Of a DNA stretch of 64,000 nucleotides, positions 1 to 7,969 are shown piece by piece; the first letter of the stretch is position 1, and every line of letters starts with the position of its first letter. Under the pieces are notes generated by a model. The model made no database searches, was not told the origin of the DNA, and worked only from the letters and a program-made list of their open reading frames with translations. The stretch spans positions 4,667,001-4,731,000 of the forward strand of contig NZ_PZZM01000001.1 in assembly GCF_003046175.1 (NCBI RefSeq), written 5' to 3'. The position numbers were made by a program, and so were the translations under genes. The stretch is from Bosea sp. 124 (GTDB lineage: Bacteria > Pseudomonadota > Alphaproteobacteria > Rhizobiales > Beijerinckiaceae).

Positions 1-213
1 GGCACGCCAGACGAGGTCATCCCTAAGCTCGAAGTCTACGAGGCTGCCGGTGTCGACCAGTTCTGCCTGGGCCTGACCTACAACCTCCCGTTCGAAATCC
101 AGGCGCGGGCGCTGCGGCTCTTCATCGACGAGGTCATGCCGCACTTTGCCGCCCGCGAGGCGGCTGCGGAGCGGGAGGTCGCCAGGCCGCACCTGGCAGC
201 GGTCGGAGCCTGA
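1..213 (+). CDS. Luciferase-like (LLM) flavin-dependent monooxygenase, C-terminal end only
   Basis: The last 70 codons of a gene that begins before the window, read in frame 1 to the TGA at 211-213. The segments DEVIPKLEVYEAAGVDQFCL and LFIDEVMPHFA are the closing helix and strand of bacterial luciferase-like (LLM) oxidoreductases, F420- or FMN-dependent TIM barrels. The tail after MPHFA is alanine-rich and probably disordered. The stop is 4 bases before the ATG of the hydrolase at 218, so the genes share an operon. With a hydrolase, a NIPSNAP protein and a betaine-type importer downstream, it probably starts oxidative breakdown of an imported small molecule. The substrate cannot be told from this fragment. 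Confidence 0.75.
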   Translation, partial: GTPDEVIPKLEVYEAAGVDQFCLGLTYNLPFEIQARALRLFIDEVMPHFAAREAAAEREVARPHLAAVGA

Positions 214-217
214 CGAG

Positions 218-1063
218 ATGACGGTGCTCGCTGCCTGCGCCCTTCTTCCGGATGTCGCGGGAACGTTCGTTCGCGATGACGTCGCGCTGAATTACCGGGT
301 CAGCGGCACGGGCGCATTGCCGCTCGTGCTGGTGCACGGCGTCGGCTCCTATTGCGAAGCCTGGGACGGCGTGATCGCGCGTCTCTCCGACAGCTTCCGC
401 ATACTCAGTTTCGATCTGCGCGGCCATGGCCGCTCGGAGCGGCTCAAGGGGCGCTATGAGATCGACGATTTCACGAAGGATGTGCTGGCGTTGGCCGATC
501 ATGTCGGCTTCGGGCGTTTCGATCTCGCCGGATTCTCGCTCGGCGGGTTGATCGCGCAGCGCCTCGCGCTGACCCATCCGGAGCGGCTGCGGCGGCTCGT
601 CCTGCTGTCGACGGTCTCGGGGAGGACCGACGAGGAGAGCGAGCGTGTGCTGGCGCGGCTCGCCGCGCTCATGGCCGGTGACCGTGGCTCGCATTACGAC
701 GCCTCGCTGTCGCGCTGGCTGACCGAGGATTTCCAGGCGCGCAATCCAGAGTTGATCGCGGAACTGCGCCGCCGCAATGCGCAGAACGATCCCGATTGCT
801 ACGCCGCGGCCTATCGCGTGCTGGCCGAAACCGATTTCGGCGGACTGATCGACCAGATCCGCCTGCCGACGCTGATCGCCACCGGCGAACACGACCAGGG
901 CTCCAACCCGCGCATGTCGCGCTACATGCATGAGCGCATCACCGGCTCGCGGCTGCATATCCTGCCGGGCCTGCGCCATTCCCTGCTGAACGAGGCGCCC
1001 GATCAGGTCGCGGCGCTGATGCGGGGCTTTCTCATGGGAACGGACGAGGGGGGCAAGGCGTGA
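218..1063 (+). CDS. Alpha/beta-fold hydrolase
   Basis: A 281-residue single-domain alpha/beta hydrolase of the 3-oxoadipate enol-lactonase / haloperoxidase type. The oxyanion-hole HG is at residues 40-41, the nucleophile elbow GFSLG puts Ser107 in place, the acid is Asp226 in GEHDQG, and the base is His254 in GLRHSLLNE, so the triad is complete. I chose the ATG at 218 over an in-frame upstream start at 146, because 146 lies inside the monooxygenase end and adds a tail absent from the family. It has no signal peptide and should be cytoplasmic. Its stop overlaps the next start (GTGA). A C-C or ester/lactone hydrolase acting after the monooxygenase is plausible; the substrate is unknown. Confidence 0.85.
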   Translation: MTVLAACALLPDVAGTFVRDDVALNYRVSGTGALPLVLVHGVGSYCEAWDGVIARLSDSFRILSFDLRGHGRSERLKGRYEIDDFTKDVLALADHVGFGRFDLAGFSLGGLIAQRLALTHPERLRRLVLLSTVSGRTDEESERVLARLAALMAGDRGSHYDASLSRWLTEDFQARNPELIAELRRRNAQNDPDCYAAAYRVLAETDFGGLIDQIRLPTLIATGEHDQGSNPRMSRYMHERITGSRLHILPGLRHSLLNEAPDQVAALMRGFLMGTDEGGKA

Positions 1064-1374
1064 TCGTCGAGGAACGCATCTATCGCATCCGCACGGGCCG
1101 GATGGGCACCTATCTGAAGCTGGTGCGCGAGGAGGGGCTTGCGATCCAGCAGCCGATCCTCGGCCATCTCATCGGCTATTTCACCACCGAGATCGGCGCC
1201 TTGAGCCAGGTCACGCATCTGTGGGCCTATGCTGATCTGGAGGATCGGCGGCAGCGGCGCCAGACGCTGGCAGACGATCCGCGCTGGCAGGCTTTTCTGC
1301 CCAGATTGTCCGAGAATATCGAGCAGGCCGAGAACAAGATCCTGCTGCCGACGGATTTTTCGCCGCTGCGCTGA
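1060..1374 (+). CDS. NIPSNAP family protein
   Basis: A 104-residue protein of the NIPSNAP ferredoxin-like (dimeric alpha-beta barrel) family. Typical features are the opening EERIYRIRTGRMGTYLKL, the central HLWAYADLEDR strand-helix, and the closing ENKILLPTDFSPL. The GTG start at 1060 overlaps the hydrolase TGA by four bases, indicating translational coupling. NIPSNAP proteins often sit beside monooxygenases and hydrolases in catabolic operons, but a general biochemical role is not settled. Cytoplasmic, no signal peptide. It probably works with the two preceding enzymes. Confidence 0.8.
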   Translation: MIVEERIYRIRTGRMGTYLKLVREEGLAIQQPILGHLIGYFTTEIGALSQVTHLWAYADLEDRRQRRQTLADDPRWQAFLPRLSENIEQAENKILLPTDFSPLR

Positions 1375-1452
1375 TCGCGCGGCGCTCTCGGGAGAACGGG
1401 CGGAAAGCCGGCCTCGCAAGACAGCGCACAAGACAACCAGAAGGGGATAGCG

Positions 1453-2622
1453 GTGAGCGAAAGGCTGCGTATCGAAAACCTCTACAAGGTCTTCGCCAAG
1501 GATCCGTCCGAGGCCCTGCGGATGCTGCGCGCGGGCGGCACGAAGGAGAGCGTCTCCGAAAAGCTCGGCCATGTCGTCGGGCTCGACGACGTCTCGCTCA
1601 GCGTGCCGTCGGGCGCGATGTACATGGTCATGGGCCTGTCTGGCTCCGGCAAGTCGACGCTCGCCCGCTGCATCAACCGGCTGAACGAGCCGAGTGCCGG
1701 GCGCATCCTGCTGGATGGGCAGGACATCGTGCCGCTCGGCGAGAAGGCGCTGCGCGAGGTCAGGCGCACGCGCATGTCGATGGTGTTCCAGCATTTCGCG
1801 CTGCTGCCCAACAAGCGTGTCATCGAGAATGTCGAGTTCGGGCTGAAGTTGCGTGGCGTCGCTCCTGCCCAGCGTCGCCGCCGGGCGGAGGAGGTTCTCT
1901 CCGTCGTCGGGCTCGGACGCTGGGGCTATCACCTGCCGCATGAGCTTTCGGGCGGCATGCGCCAGCGCGTCGGGCTTGCGCGGGCGCTGGCGACCGATGC
2001 CGACATCCTGATCATGGACGAGGCCTTCAGCGCGCTCGATCCGCTGATCCGCACCGAGATGCAGGACGAATTGCTGCGCCTGCAGCGCACGTTCAACAAG
2101 ACCATCCTGTTCATCACCCATGATTTCCAGGAGGCGCTGAAGCTCGGTACCCGCATCGCGATCATGTCGGAAGGCCGGCTGGTGCGCGAGGGCACGCCAC
2201 AATCGATCGTGCTCGAGCCCGGCAGCGACTATGTCGCGGCCTTCACGCGCGAGGTCGACCGGGCGCGGCTGTTCGACGCCCGGTCGGTCATGAAGCAGCC
2301 AGCCGAGATCTGGCGCGGCCCAGCCGGCATTGTCGTCGGCGGTGGCGAGGGCGGCTTCCTGCTCGACCACCAGGAACATGTCGTCGCCGGGCTCGATGGA
2401 GCCGAGATCGCTCGGCTGCAGGCGACCGGCGAACTGCCGGACCAGCGCCGCTCCTATGTCTGCGTGCCGGAAGCGACCAAGCTCGTCGACGTCGCGCGCA
2501 GCTATCGCGCCGATCGTGCCGTGGGCGTCGTCGACGACAGCGGCAGGCTGGTCGGCCTGCTCGGCGCCGAACAGATTCTCGCGCGCATCGCCAGCCTGCC
2601 GGCCCCGGGAGCAGCATCATGA
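1453..2622 (+). CDS. Glycine betaine/proline-type ABC transporter, ATP-binding subunit with CBS domains
   Basis: A 389-residue ProV/OpuAA-like ATPase. Walker A is GLSGSGKST (61-69), the Q-loop is VFQHFALLPN (111-120), the signature LSGGMRQ (165-171), Walker B ILIMDE (185-190) and D-loop SALD (193-196). The long N-terminal extension before Walker A is typical of this subfamily. About 130 residues after the ATPase core match the paired CBS domains that sense ionic strength or nucleotides in OpuA/ProV, here somewhat degenerate. The GTG start has a GAAGGGG ribosome-binding site a few bases upstream. The stop overlaps the permease start (ATGA). It powers import with the next two genes; choline, betaine or a related zwitterion is likely but not proven. 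Confidence 0.88.
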   Translation: MSERLRIENLYKVFAKDPSEALRMLRAGGTKESVSEKLGHVVGLDDVSLSVPSGAMYMVMGLSGSGKSTLARCINRLNEPSAGRILLDGQDIVPLGEKALREVRRTRMSMVFQHFALLPNKRVIENVEFGLKLRGVAPAQRRRRAEEVLSVVGLGRWGYHLPHELSGGMRQRVGLARALATDADILIMDEAFSALDPLIRTEMQDELLRLQRTFNKTILFITHDFQEALKLGTRIAIMSEGRLVREGTPQSIVLEPGSDYVAAFTREVDRARLFDARSVMKQPAEIWRGPAGIVVGGGEGGFLLDHQEHVVAGLDGAEIARLQATGELPDQRRSYVCVPEATKLVDVARSYRADRAVGVVDDSGRLVGLLGAEQILARIASLPAPGAAS

Positions 2623-3566
2623 TCAAGGCTGACGATCTCGCGATCTTTCCGATCGACCAGTGGATCCAGGAGGGCGTCCGCTGGCTGGCGCTGAACCTGC
2701 GGCCGCTGTTCCAGGCGATCAAATGGCCGGTCGAGAGCCTGCTCGGCTTCAACGACTGGGTGCTGCATGCGATCCCGTTCCCGGCGATGCTCGTCATCGT
2801 CGGCTTCATCGCCTGGCGCAGCGCGGGCATCGGAGTCGCGATCTTCAGTGTCGTCTCTTTGATCGTGATCGCCATGCTCGGCGTCTGGGCCGAGGCGATG
2901 ACCACCCTGTCGCTGATCGCGACCGCGATCGTGTTCTGTGCGTTGATCGGCATCCCGATCGGAATTCTCTGCGCCCGCAGCGATCGGATCTGGCACATCG
3001 TCCGCCCGATCCTCGACATCATGCAGACCACGCCGACCTTCGTTTACCTGGTGCCGGTGGTGATGCTGTTCGGCGTCGGCACGGTGCCGGGCGAGGTCGC
3101 CGTCGTCACGGCCGCGGCGCCGCCACTGATCCGCTTCACCAATCTCGGCATCCGCATGGTGGAGCACGAGATCGTCGAGGCAGGCCTCGCCTTCGGCGCC
3201 GATCGCCGCCAGTTGCTCTGGGAAATCCAGCTGCCGCTGGCGATCCCGACCATCCTCGGCGGCCTCAACCAGACCGTGCTGACGGCGATGGTGATGTCGG
3301 TCGTCGTCGCGATGATCGGCGCGGAGGGCCTGGGTCTCGTCGTGCTCCAGGGCCTTGGGCGCCTCGATGTCGGTCGCGCCGCCGTCGGCGGCATCGCCAT
3401 CGTCCTTTTGGCGATGATGCTCGACCGCATCACCCAGAAACTCGCCGAGCCCAAGCGCGGCCAGCGCGCGCCGCTGCTTCAGGCGCTGACGCGTCTGCTG
3501 CGGGGAAGGCCGCGCGAGGAGATTGCCGCCGAGACCGCGGCGGGGGCGAACCGGCAGGCGGCTTGA
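2619..3566 (+). CDS. Glycine betaine/proline-type ABC transporter, permease subunit
   Basis: A 315-residue inner-membrane permease of the ProW/OpuAB kind. It has an N-terminal amphipathic stretch, about six hydrophobic helices and the ATPase-contact EAA loop EAGLAFGADRRQLLWEIQLP. The repeated IGAEGLGLVVLQGLGRLD near the end is characteristic of ProW permeases. Its ATG lies inside the stop of the ATPase gene (ATGA), so the two are coupled. The last 30 residues are charged and cytoplasmic. A short hairpin follows before the binding-protein gene. Substrate is set by the partner binding protein. Confidence 0.88.
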   Translation: MIKADDLAIFPIDQWIQEGVRWLALNLRPLFQAIKWPVESLLGFNDWVLHAIPFPAMLVIVGFIAWRSAGIGVAIFSVVSLIVIAMLGVWAEAMTTLSLIATAIVFCALIGIPIGILCARSDRIWHIVRPILDIMQTTPTFVYLVPVVMLFGVGTVPGEVAVVTAAAPPLIRFTNLGIRMVEHEIVEAGLAFGADRRQLLWEIQLPLAIPTILGGLNQTVLTAMVMSVVVAMIGAEGLGLVVLQGLGRLDVGRAAVGGIAIVLLAMMLDRITQKLAEPKRGQRAPLLQALTRLLRGRPREEIAAETAAGANRQAA

Positions 3567-3590
3567 TCCGTCCGTTTCGACGAAGAACCC

Positions 3591-3607
3591 GCCCGCAAAA
3601 GGCGGGC
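3591..3607 (+). other. Intercistronic hairpin between permease and binding-protein genes
   Basis: GCCCGC (3591-3596) can pair with GCGGGC (3602-3607) around a 5-base loop; an alternative register pairs 3588-3593 with 3601-3606. No T-run follows, so it is more likely a processing or mRNA-stabilising hairpin than a terminator. That would raise expression of the downstream binding protein, as is common in ABC importer operons. This role is inferred. Confidence 0.4.
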
Positions 3608-3646
3608 AGGGGACCAGAACCAGTCACACTCAAAGAGGAGAACGCG

Positions 3647-4687
3647 ATGATCAGCCTGTCAGCCAAGCCGTTTATCAAGACCGTTGCAGCCGCGGCGCTC
3701 GCTGCCGTCACGCTACATGGGGCGGCATTCGCCCAAGCGCTGCCGGGCAAGGGCAAGACCGTGCGCTACGCCCAGAGCGACAGCCTCGGCGCCAATTACG
3801 TCACCGCCCAGATCATCAGCCGGGCGATGAAGGAGCTGGGCTACGAGGTGAAAATCTCGACGCTCAACACGACGCTGTTCTTCCAGGCGGCGGGGCAGGG
3901 CGACCTCGACCTCGCGACCGACGTCAACATGCCCCAGCGCGAGCCTGCCTTCCGCGCGGTCGAGAAGCAGGCCGAGTTGATCGGTACCGGCATGATCGTC
4001 GGCGGCGGCATCAACGGCTACCTGATGGACAAGAAGACCGCGACCGCGCACAACATCACCACGCTGGCGCAGATGAAGGACCCCAAGCTGGCCGCGCTGT
4101 TCGGCAAGGATGGGCGCGCCGACCTGATCAACTGCGACCCGGGCTGGAGCTGCGGCGACGTGGTCGATTTCCAGCTTGAGAAGTTCGGCCTCAAGGACAC
4201 CGTCCGCTCGGTGCGTGGCAAGTACGAGACGCTGATGGTCGAGGCCGTGGCGCGGGTGAAACGCGGCGAGCCGGCCTTCTTCTACGCCTGGAGCCCATCC
4301 TGGGTGAACAATGCGATGATCCCGGGTGAGGATGTCGTCTGGCTGCCGACGCCCGAAGACGCGCTGCCGCCGAATGTGCCCAACCGTGGCTCGGCCCTGG
4401 TGCCCGGCGTCAAGGGCTGCGCCGGCGGCGCCGACCCCTGTCGGATGGCGATGTCGTCGTGGAACTGGGCCTCCGTCGCGAACAAGGCGTTCGTCGCGGC
4501 CAATCCGGCGATCAAGGCACTGATCGAGCAGATCAAGTTCCCCTTGGCGACCTGGTCGGCCTGGGAGTTCAACATCAACAAGAACGGAGCCAGCAGCGCC
4601 AACGTGAACCGCATGGCCGATGAGTGGATCTCGCAGAACAAGGCGATGTTCGACGGCTGGGTGAGCAAGGCCAAGGCGGCCGTCTAG
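3647..4687 (+). CDS. Glycine betaine/proline-type ABC transporter, periplasmic binding protein
   Basis: A 346-residue exported protein with a clear Sec signal peptide (basic start, hydrophobic core AAAALAAVTLHGAAFA, cleavage before Q). The mature part is an OpuAC/ProX-type type II binding protein: VRYAQSDSLGANYVTAQIIS, DLATDVNMPQREP, FFYAWSPSWVNN. Two cysteine pairs (NCDPGWSC and GCAGGADPC) could form disulfides. Tryptophans in GWSC, AWSPSW and SSWNW are candidates for an aromatic cage that holds a quaternary amine. I chose the ATG at 3647 because of the AGAGGAG site just upstream; an open frame extends far upstream but only overlaps the permease. The ligand remains unproven. Confidence 0.85.
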   Translation: MISLSAKPFIKTVAAAALAAVTLHGAAFAQALPGKGKTVRYAQSDSLGANYVTAQIISRAMKELGYEVKISTLNTTLFFQAAGQGDLDLATDVNMPQREPAFRAVEKQAELIGTGMIVGGGINGYLMDKKTATAHNITTLAQMKDPKLAALFGKDGRADLINCDPGWSCGDVVDFQLEKFGLKDTVRSVRGKYETLMVEAVARVKRGEPAFFYAWSPSWVNNAMIPGEDVVWLPTPEDALPPNVPNRGSALVPGVKGCAGGADPCRMAMSSWNWASVANKAFVAANPAIKALIEQIKFPLATWSAWEFNINKNGASSANVNRMADEWISQNKAMFDGWVSKAKAAV

Positions 4688-4699
4688 TGCACTGTTTCC

Positions 4700-4731
4700 G
4701 GGGGGCCGTGGTCGAGAAGTCGCGGTCCCCC
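4700..4731 (+). terminator. Terminator-like hairpin after the ABC importer operon
   Basis: An 11-bp stem (4700-4710 with 4721-4731, two G-U pairs, 10-base loop) starts 12 bases after the binding-protein stop. No T-tract follows, so it may be Rho-assisted or act only as a 3' end stabiliser. Confidence 0.5.
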
Positions 4732-4947
4732 GATAATGCGACGGAAATACGAGCTGTAAAATATAGCTATGCCCGGTCTTTGTTTTGCCGCGCCCAGTGC
4801 TCTTCCGGGGACGCGGACTGGCTAACGGAGTGCGTCAGAACGAATTTTCGAGCCAAGCAAGTGGCAGCGGCGGTTGGGGTGAATATTGAGGCGAGAGATC
4901 ATCTCGTTGCCAAAAAATACCATTTAATCAATGATTTCAGTGATTTC

Positions 4948-5037
4948 TGGCGGAAGGGGTGGGATTCGAACCCACGGTGGGCTTGCACCCACGGCGGTTT
5001 TCAAGACCGCTGCCTTAAACCACTCGGCCACCCTTCC
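4948..5037 (-). tRNA. tRNA-Ser (anticodon UGA)
   Basis: Read leftward, the 90-base gene begins GGAAGGG (complement of 5031-5037), pairs with CCCTTCC near the 3' end, has discriminator G and an encoded CCA (complement of 4948-4950). The D arm GGCCGAGTGGTTTAAGG and T arm GGGTTCGAATCCC are canonical. The anticodon loop CTTGAAA gives TGA, decoding UCN serine codons. A long variable arm (GTGGGTGCAAGCCCAC) confirms the class II serine type. It stands alone, facing against the neighbouring genes. Confidence 0.96.
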
Positions 5038-5450
5038 TGTGCCGCAGTCATTGCCGGGCACGGAGCGGTTTGGCAAGCGCCGTCAGCACGGAACGCGTCC
5101 GGACTTTCATCAGCAAGCAGGCGGAGCGGCTTCCGGCTCAGCTCCCGCTCTTCTTGCGCGCCGGTCATTGCGGCGGGGTTGATGGGGGCGTGGCGGCGAT
5201 GTCACGGCGCGTCTGAAAGACGCTGCGGCGCTCGCGAAAACCGGCCTCGGAGGGGACCGGGTTGACAGTTGCCGCATTTCCGACACCTTTGTGCCCGCTC
5301 AAGGGCAGACGGGGATAGCCCGTTGACGCTGTCGCGACTCGTCGCCCGGCGCTAACGATCCCTTAACAGGATTGACCGAAAACTCTGGCTTCGCCGCTGT
5401 CGCGGCTCGGCCGGCCTTTGGGTTTTCGGCGCAGAAAGCGGAACGACGGC
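5038..5450. other. Non-coding gap between tRNA-Ser and rlpA
   Basis: About 410 bases with no convincing gene. It contains a perfect TTGACA at 5262-5267, but nothing like a -10 box at the right distance, and a CtrA-like motif at 5352-5366 (listed separately). It should hold the promoters of the leftward tRNA and the rightward rlpA operon. Confidence 0.5.
5352..5366. promoter_or_regulatory. Possible CtrA-type site (CTAA-N7-TTAA) upstream of rlpA
   Basis: CTAA at 5352-5355, seven bases, TTAA at 5363-5366: seven of eight positions of the alphaproteobacterial CtrA consensus TTAA-N7-TTAA. It lies about 85 bases before the chosen rlpA start. Cell-cycle control of a cell-wall operon would make sense, but one near-match is weak evidence. 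Confidence 0.3.
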
Positions 5451-6659
5451 ATGATGCGAGGCGCTCGCCCTTCGGCACCGGGAACCCTTTCCGCAGCGAC
5501 CGATACGGGCCACGCCCCGCCTTCCTCCGATCTCACGACCCGCGCCCTGCGCCTCGGCTGCGTCGCGCTCGCCGGTCTCTTCCTTGCCAATTGCGCCAAC
5601 GATCAGGTCGCGCGTCGCGGCAAGTCGAAGGAAATCGGCGCGTTCCCGCAGTCGAAATACGGCCCGGCCAGCCAGCGCGTCGTTGCCGAGGGCGAAGAGG
5701 TGCCGAAGGGCGGCGGCCGTCAGTTGATCGGCAAGACCTATTCCGTCGCCGGCAAGCGCTACACGCCTTACGACAAGCCTGTCGGCTATACGGCCGTCGG
5801 CACTGCCTCCTGGTATGGCGAGGCGTTCCATGGTCGCCGCACCGCCAATGGCGAGGTCTATGACCGCCACGGCATCAGCGCGGCGCATCCGACGATGCCG
5901 CTGCCGGCTTATGCCCGCGTCACCAACATGCTCAACAACCGCTCCATCATCGTGCGGGTGAATGATCGCGGCCCTTATCATGGCGGCCGTGTCATGGACG
6001 TTTCGCAGAAAACCGCCGAGGCGCTGGCCTTCCGCCATCTCGGCACGGCGCGGATCAAGCTCGAATATCTCGGCCAGGCCTCGCTCGGCGGCTCGGACGA
6101 CAAGTTGCTGCTGGCGACGCTGCGGACCGATGGCCAGCCGGCCGCGATCCCGGGCACCAGCGCCCGCACCATGGTCGCAAGCTCCGCCCCGGTTGGGGCA
6201 GGGCGCTCGCAGAGTGCCGATCTCGACGAAACGCCCGCGGTTGTCGAGGAGCAGGCCACATCCCGGCCGGTCGCCCAGAGCTATTCCACGGCTTCCGCCG
6301 CGCCGGCTCAGGCCTATGCGCCGCAAAGCTATTCGACCGCGTCAGCCGAAACCGTGCGGACGATCTCGCCTGGCACGCCGGTGGCCGCTTCGCTGGTCTC
6401 GACCTCGTCGGTCGCCGGTGTCCCGGTCCGGGGCGCGCCGCTGCCTCCGAGCCGTCCCTTCGATCTCGACACGATAGCAAACGCCGGCAAGCCGGTTCTG
6501 GTTCCGGCCGTGATCCGCTCGACGCTGCCGCCGAGCCGGAACACCGTGGCGAGCCTGTTCGCCGCGCCGGAGCGCGCGCCGACGCAGCGTTTCGCGGCGT
6601 CGCATCCGCTCAACCAGGCTCTCCTGCCGCAGCCTTTGCAGCCGCTGTCGCGGAATTGA
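5451..6659 (+). CDS. rlpA: RlpA-like septal ring lipoprotein / lytic transglycosylase
   Basis: A 402-residue lipoprotein. The lipobox LFLANC sets Cys48 as the lipidated residue after a hydrophobic signal. The double-psi beta-barrel covers roughly residues 115-200, with GTASWYGEAFHGRRTANGE (conserved His) and RVNDRGPY (conserved Asp), the residues expected for peptidoglycan lytic activity. The C-terminal 190 residues are alanine-, serine- and proline-rich and low complexity. There is no SPOR domain, unlike RlpA of Pseudomonas, so septal targeting must differ. I chose the ATG at 5451; a TTG at 5418 is also open. It heads the cell-wall/replication operon. Confidence 0.88.
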   Translation: MMRGARPSAPGTLSAATDTGHAPPSSDLTTRALRLGCVALAGLFLANCANDQVARRGKSKEIGAFPQSKYGPASQRVVAEGEEVPKGGGRQLIGKTYSVAGKRYTPYDKPVGYTAVGTASWYGEAFHGRRTANGEVYDRHGISAAHPTMPLPAYARVTNMLNNRSIIVRVNDRGPYHGGRVMDVSQKTAEALAFRHLGTARIKLEYLGQASLGGSDDKLLLATLRTDGQPAAIPGTSARTMVASSAPVGAGRSQSADLDETPAVVEEQATSRPVAQSYSTASAAPAQAYAPQSYSTASAETVRTISPGTPVAASLVSTSSVAGVPVRGAPLPPSRPFDLDTIANAGKPVLVPAVIRSTLPPSRNTVASLFAAPERAPTQRFAASHPLNQALLPQPLQPLSRN

Positions 6660-6707
6660 ACCGTTCGCGCCTTGACCCGGCGCGCCCGGCTCTGCTTCAG
6701 ATCGGCG

Positions 6708-7961
6708 ATGAGCGCGTCCCGTCCCATCTCTGACAGGATCCCATCCCCGCCCGCATGGCGGCGCAGCCGGATCGGCGTGCGAGCGCAGCGGCTGGCCGCA
6801 GGGCTCGCACTTGCCGCTGCCCTCGCCGCTATCCTCGCTGCGCCTGTGGCGCTCGCGCAGGGCTTCCAGTCGCCCGCCCCCTTCGCCGTGCTGCTCGACT
6901 CCGCCAGCGGCACCGTTCTCTACGAGAAGGCGGCCGACGAACTGATGGTGCCGGCGAGCCTCGCCAAGATCGCGACTGCGCTCGTCGCCTTCGAGGAGAT
7001 CGTGCAGGGTCGGCTGACGCTCGACAGCGAGATCGGCATTTCGGAGAACGCCTGGCGCAAGGGCGGCGGCGTCTCCGGCGGCTCGACCATGTTCGCCCAG
7101 CTCAACAGCCGGGTGAAGCTCTCCGACATCCTGCACGGCATCATCGTCCAGTCCGGCAACGACGCCTCGATCGCGCTGGCCGAGGCTGTCGCCGGCGACG
7201 AGGCGACCTTCGCCCGGATCATGACCGAACGTGTCAGGGCGATCGGATTGACGAAGTCGGTCTTTCGGAACGCGACCGGGATGGGCGATCCGCAGCAGAA
7301 GGTCACGGCGCGCGAGTTGGCGCTGCTCTCCGACCACATCATCAAGACCTATCCGGAACTCTACAAGATTTTCGGGCAGCGCGAATTCACCTGGAACAAG
7401 ATCAAGCAGCAGAACCGCAACCCGCTGCTGACGATGGATATCGGCGCGGACGGGCTCAAGACCGGCAATATCGACGATTCCGGCTTCGGCCTCGTCGGTT
7501 CGGCGGTGCAGAACGGTCAGCGCCTGATCGTCGTCGTCAACGGTCTCAAGACCGCGCGCGACCGCGCCAACGAGTCGCGCAAGCTGCTGGAATGGGGTTT
7601 TCGCGCCTTCGAGCCGCGCCGGATCTTCGAGGCCGGCGAGGTCGTTGGCGAGGCCAGCGTGTTCGGCGGCGAGAAGGGGCGCATTGCCCTCAAGGCCAAG
7701 GGGCCGGTCGCCCTGCTGCTGCCGCGTGGCAGCAGTGAGCGCCTGAATGCGCGCATCGTCTATCGCGGGCCGTTGACGGTTCCGGTTCAGGAGGGAGCGG
7801 AAGTGGCGCGGCTCCTGGTCACGCGCGGCGAAGTCAAGACGCTCGACATCCCGCTTTATGCGGCCGAGACGGTGCAGGCCGGCACGTTGCAGAGCCGCGC
7901 GCTCGACGCGCTGATGGAGGCTGCTACAGGCTGGGTCCGCAAGGCGCTGGGCCGCAGTTGA
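6708..7961 (+). CDS. D-alanyl-D-alanine carboxypeptidase (low-molecular-weight PBP, S11 family)
   Basis: A 417-residue exported penicillin-binding protein that removes the terminal D-Ala from peptidoglycan stems. The three active-site motifs are present: SLAK (Ser84, Lys87), SGN (149-151) and KTG (251-253). The N-terminus has a long basic region and a hydrophobic core ending AAPVALAQ, a Sec signal. The C-terminal part (from about 295) is the beta-rich PBP5_C domain ending in an amphipathic helix that could anchor it to the membrane. I preferred the ATG at 6708; a TTG at 6672 would lengthen the basic leader. Its stop lies next to tmk, and it follows rlpA by 48 bases. Confidence 0.9.
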   Translation: MSASRPISDRIPSPPAWRRSRIGVRAQRLAAGLALAAALAAILAAPVALAQGFQSPAPFAVLLDSASGTVLYEKAADELMVPASLAKIATALVAFEEIVQGRLTLDSEIGISENAWRKGGGVSGGSTMFAQLNSRVKLSDILHGIIVQSGNDASIALAEAVAGDEATFARIMTERVRAIGLTKSVFRNATGMGDPQQKVTARELALLSDHIIKTYPELYKIFGQREFTWNKIKQQNRNPLLTMDIGADGLKTGNIDDSGFGLVGSAVQNGQRLIVVVNGLKTARDRANESRKLLEWGFRAFEPRRIFEAGEVVGEASVFGGEKGRIALKAKGPVALLLPRGSSERLNARIVYRGPLTVPVQEGAEVARLLVTRGEVKTLDIPLYAAETVQAGTLQSRALDALMEAATGWVRKALGRS

Positions 7962-7969
7962 GCCCGGGC

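Noticed and set aside
2660..3646. N-terminal extension of the betaine-type binding protein across the permease gene
   Set aside because: It overlaps a well-supported permease in another phase, and the signal peptide plus AGAGGAG site place the real start at 3647.
5262..5290. Perfect TTGACA as a promoter -35 for rlpA
   Set aside because: No acceptable -10 at 16-18 bases; ACCTTT is the best on offer, so it was not called a promoter.
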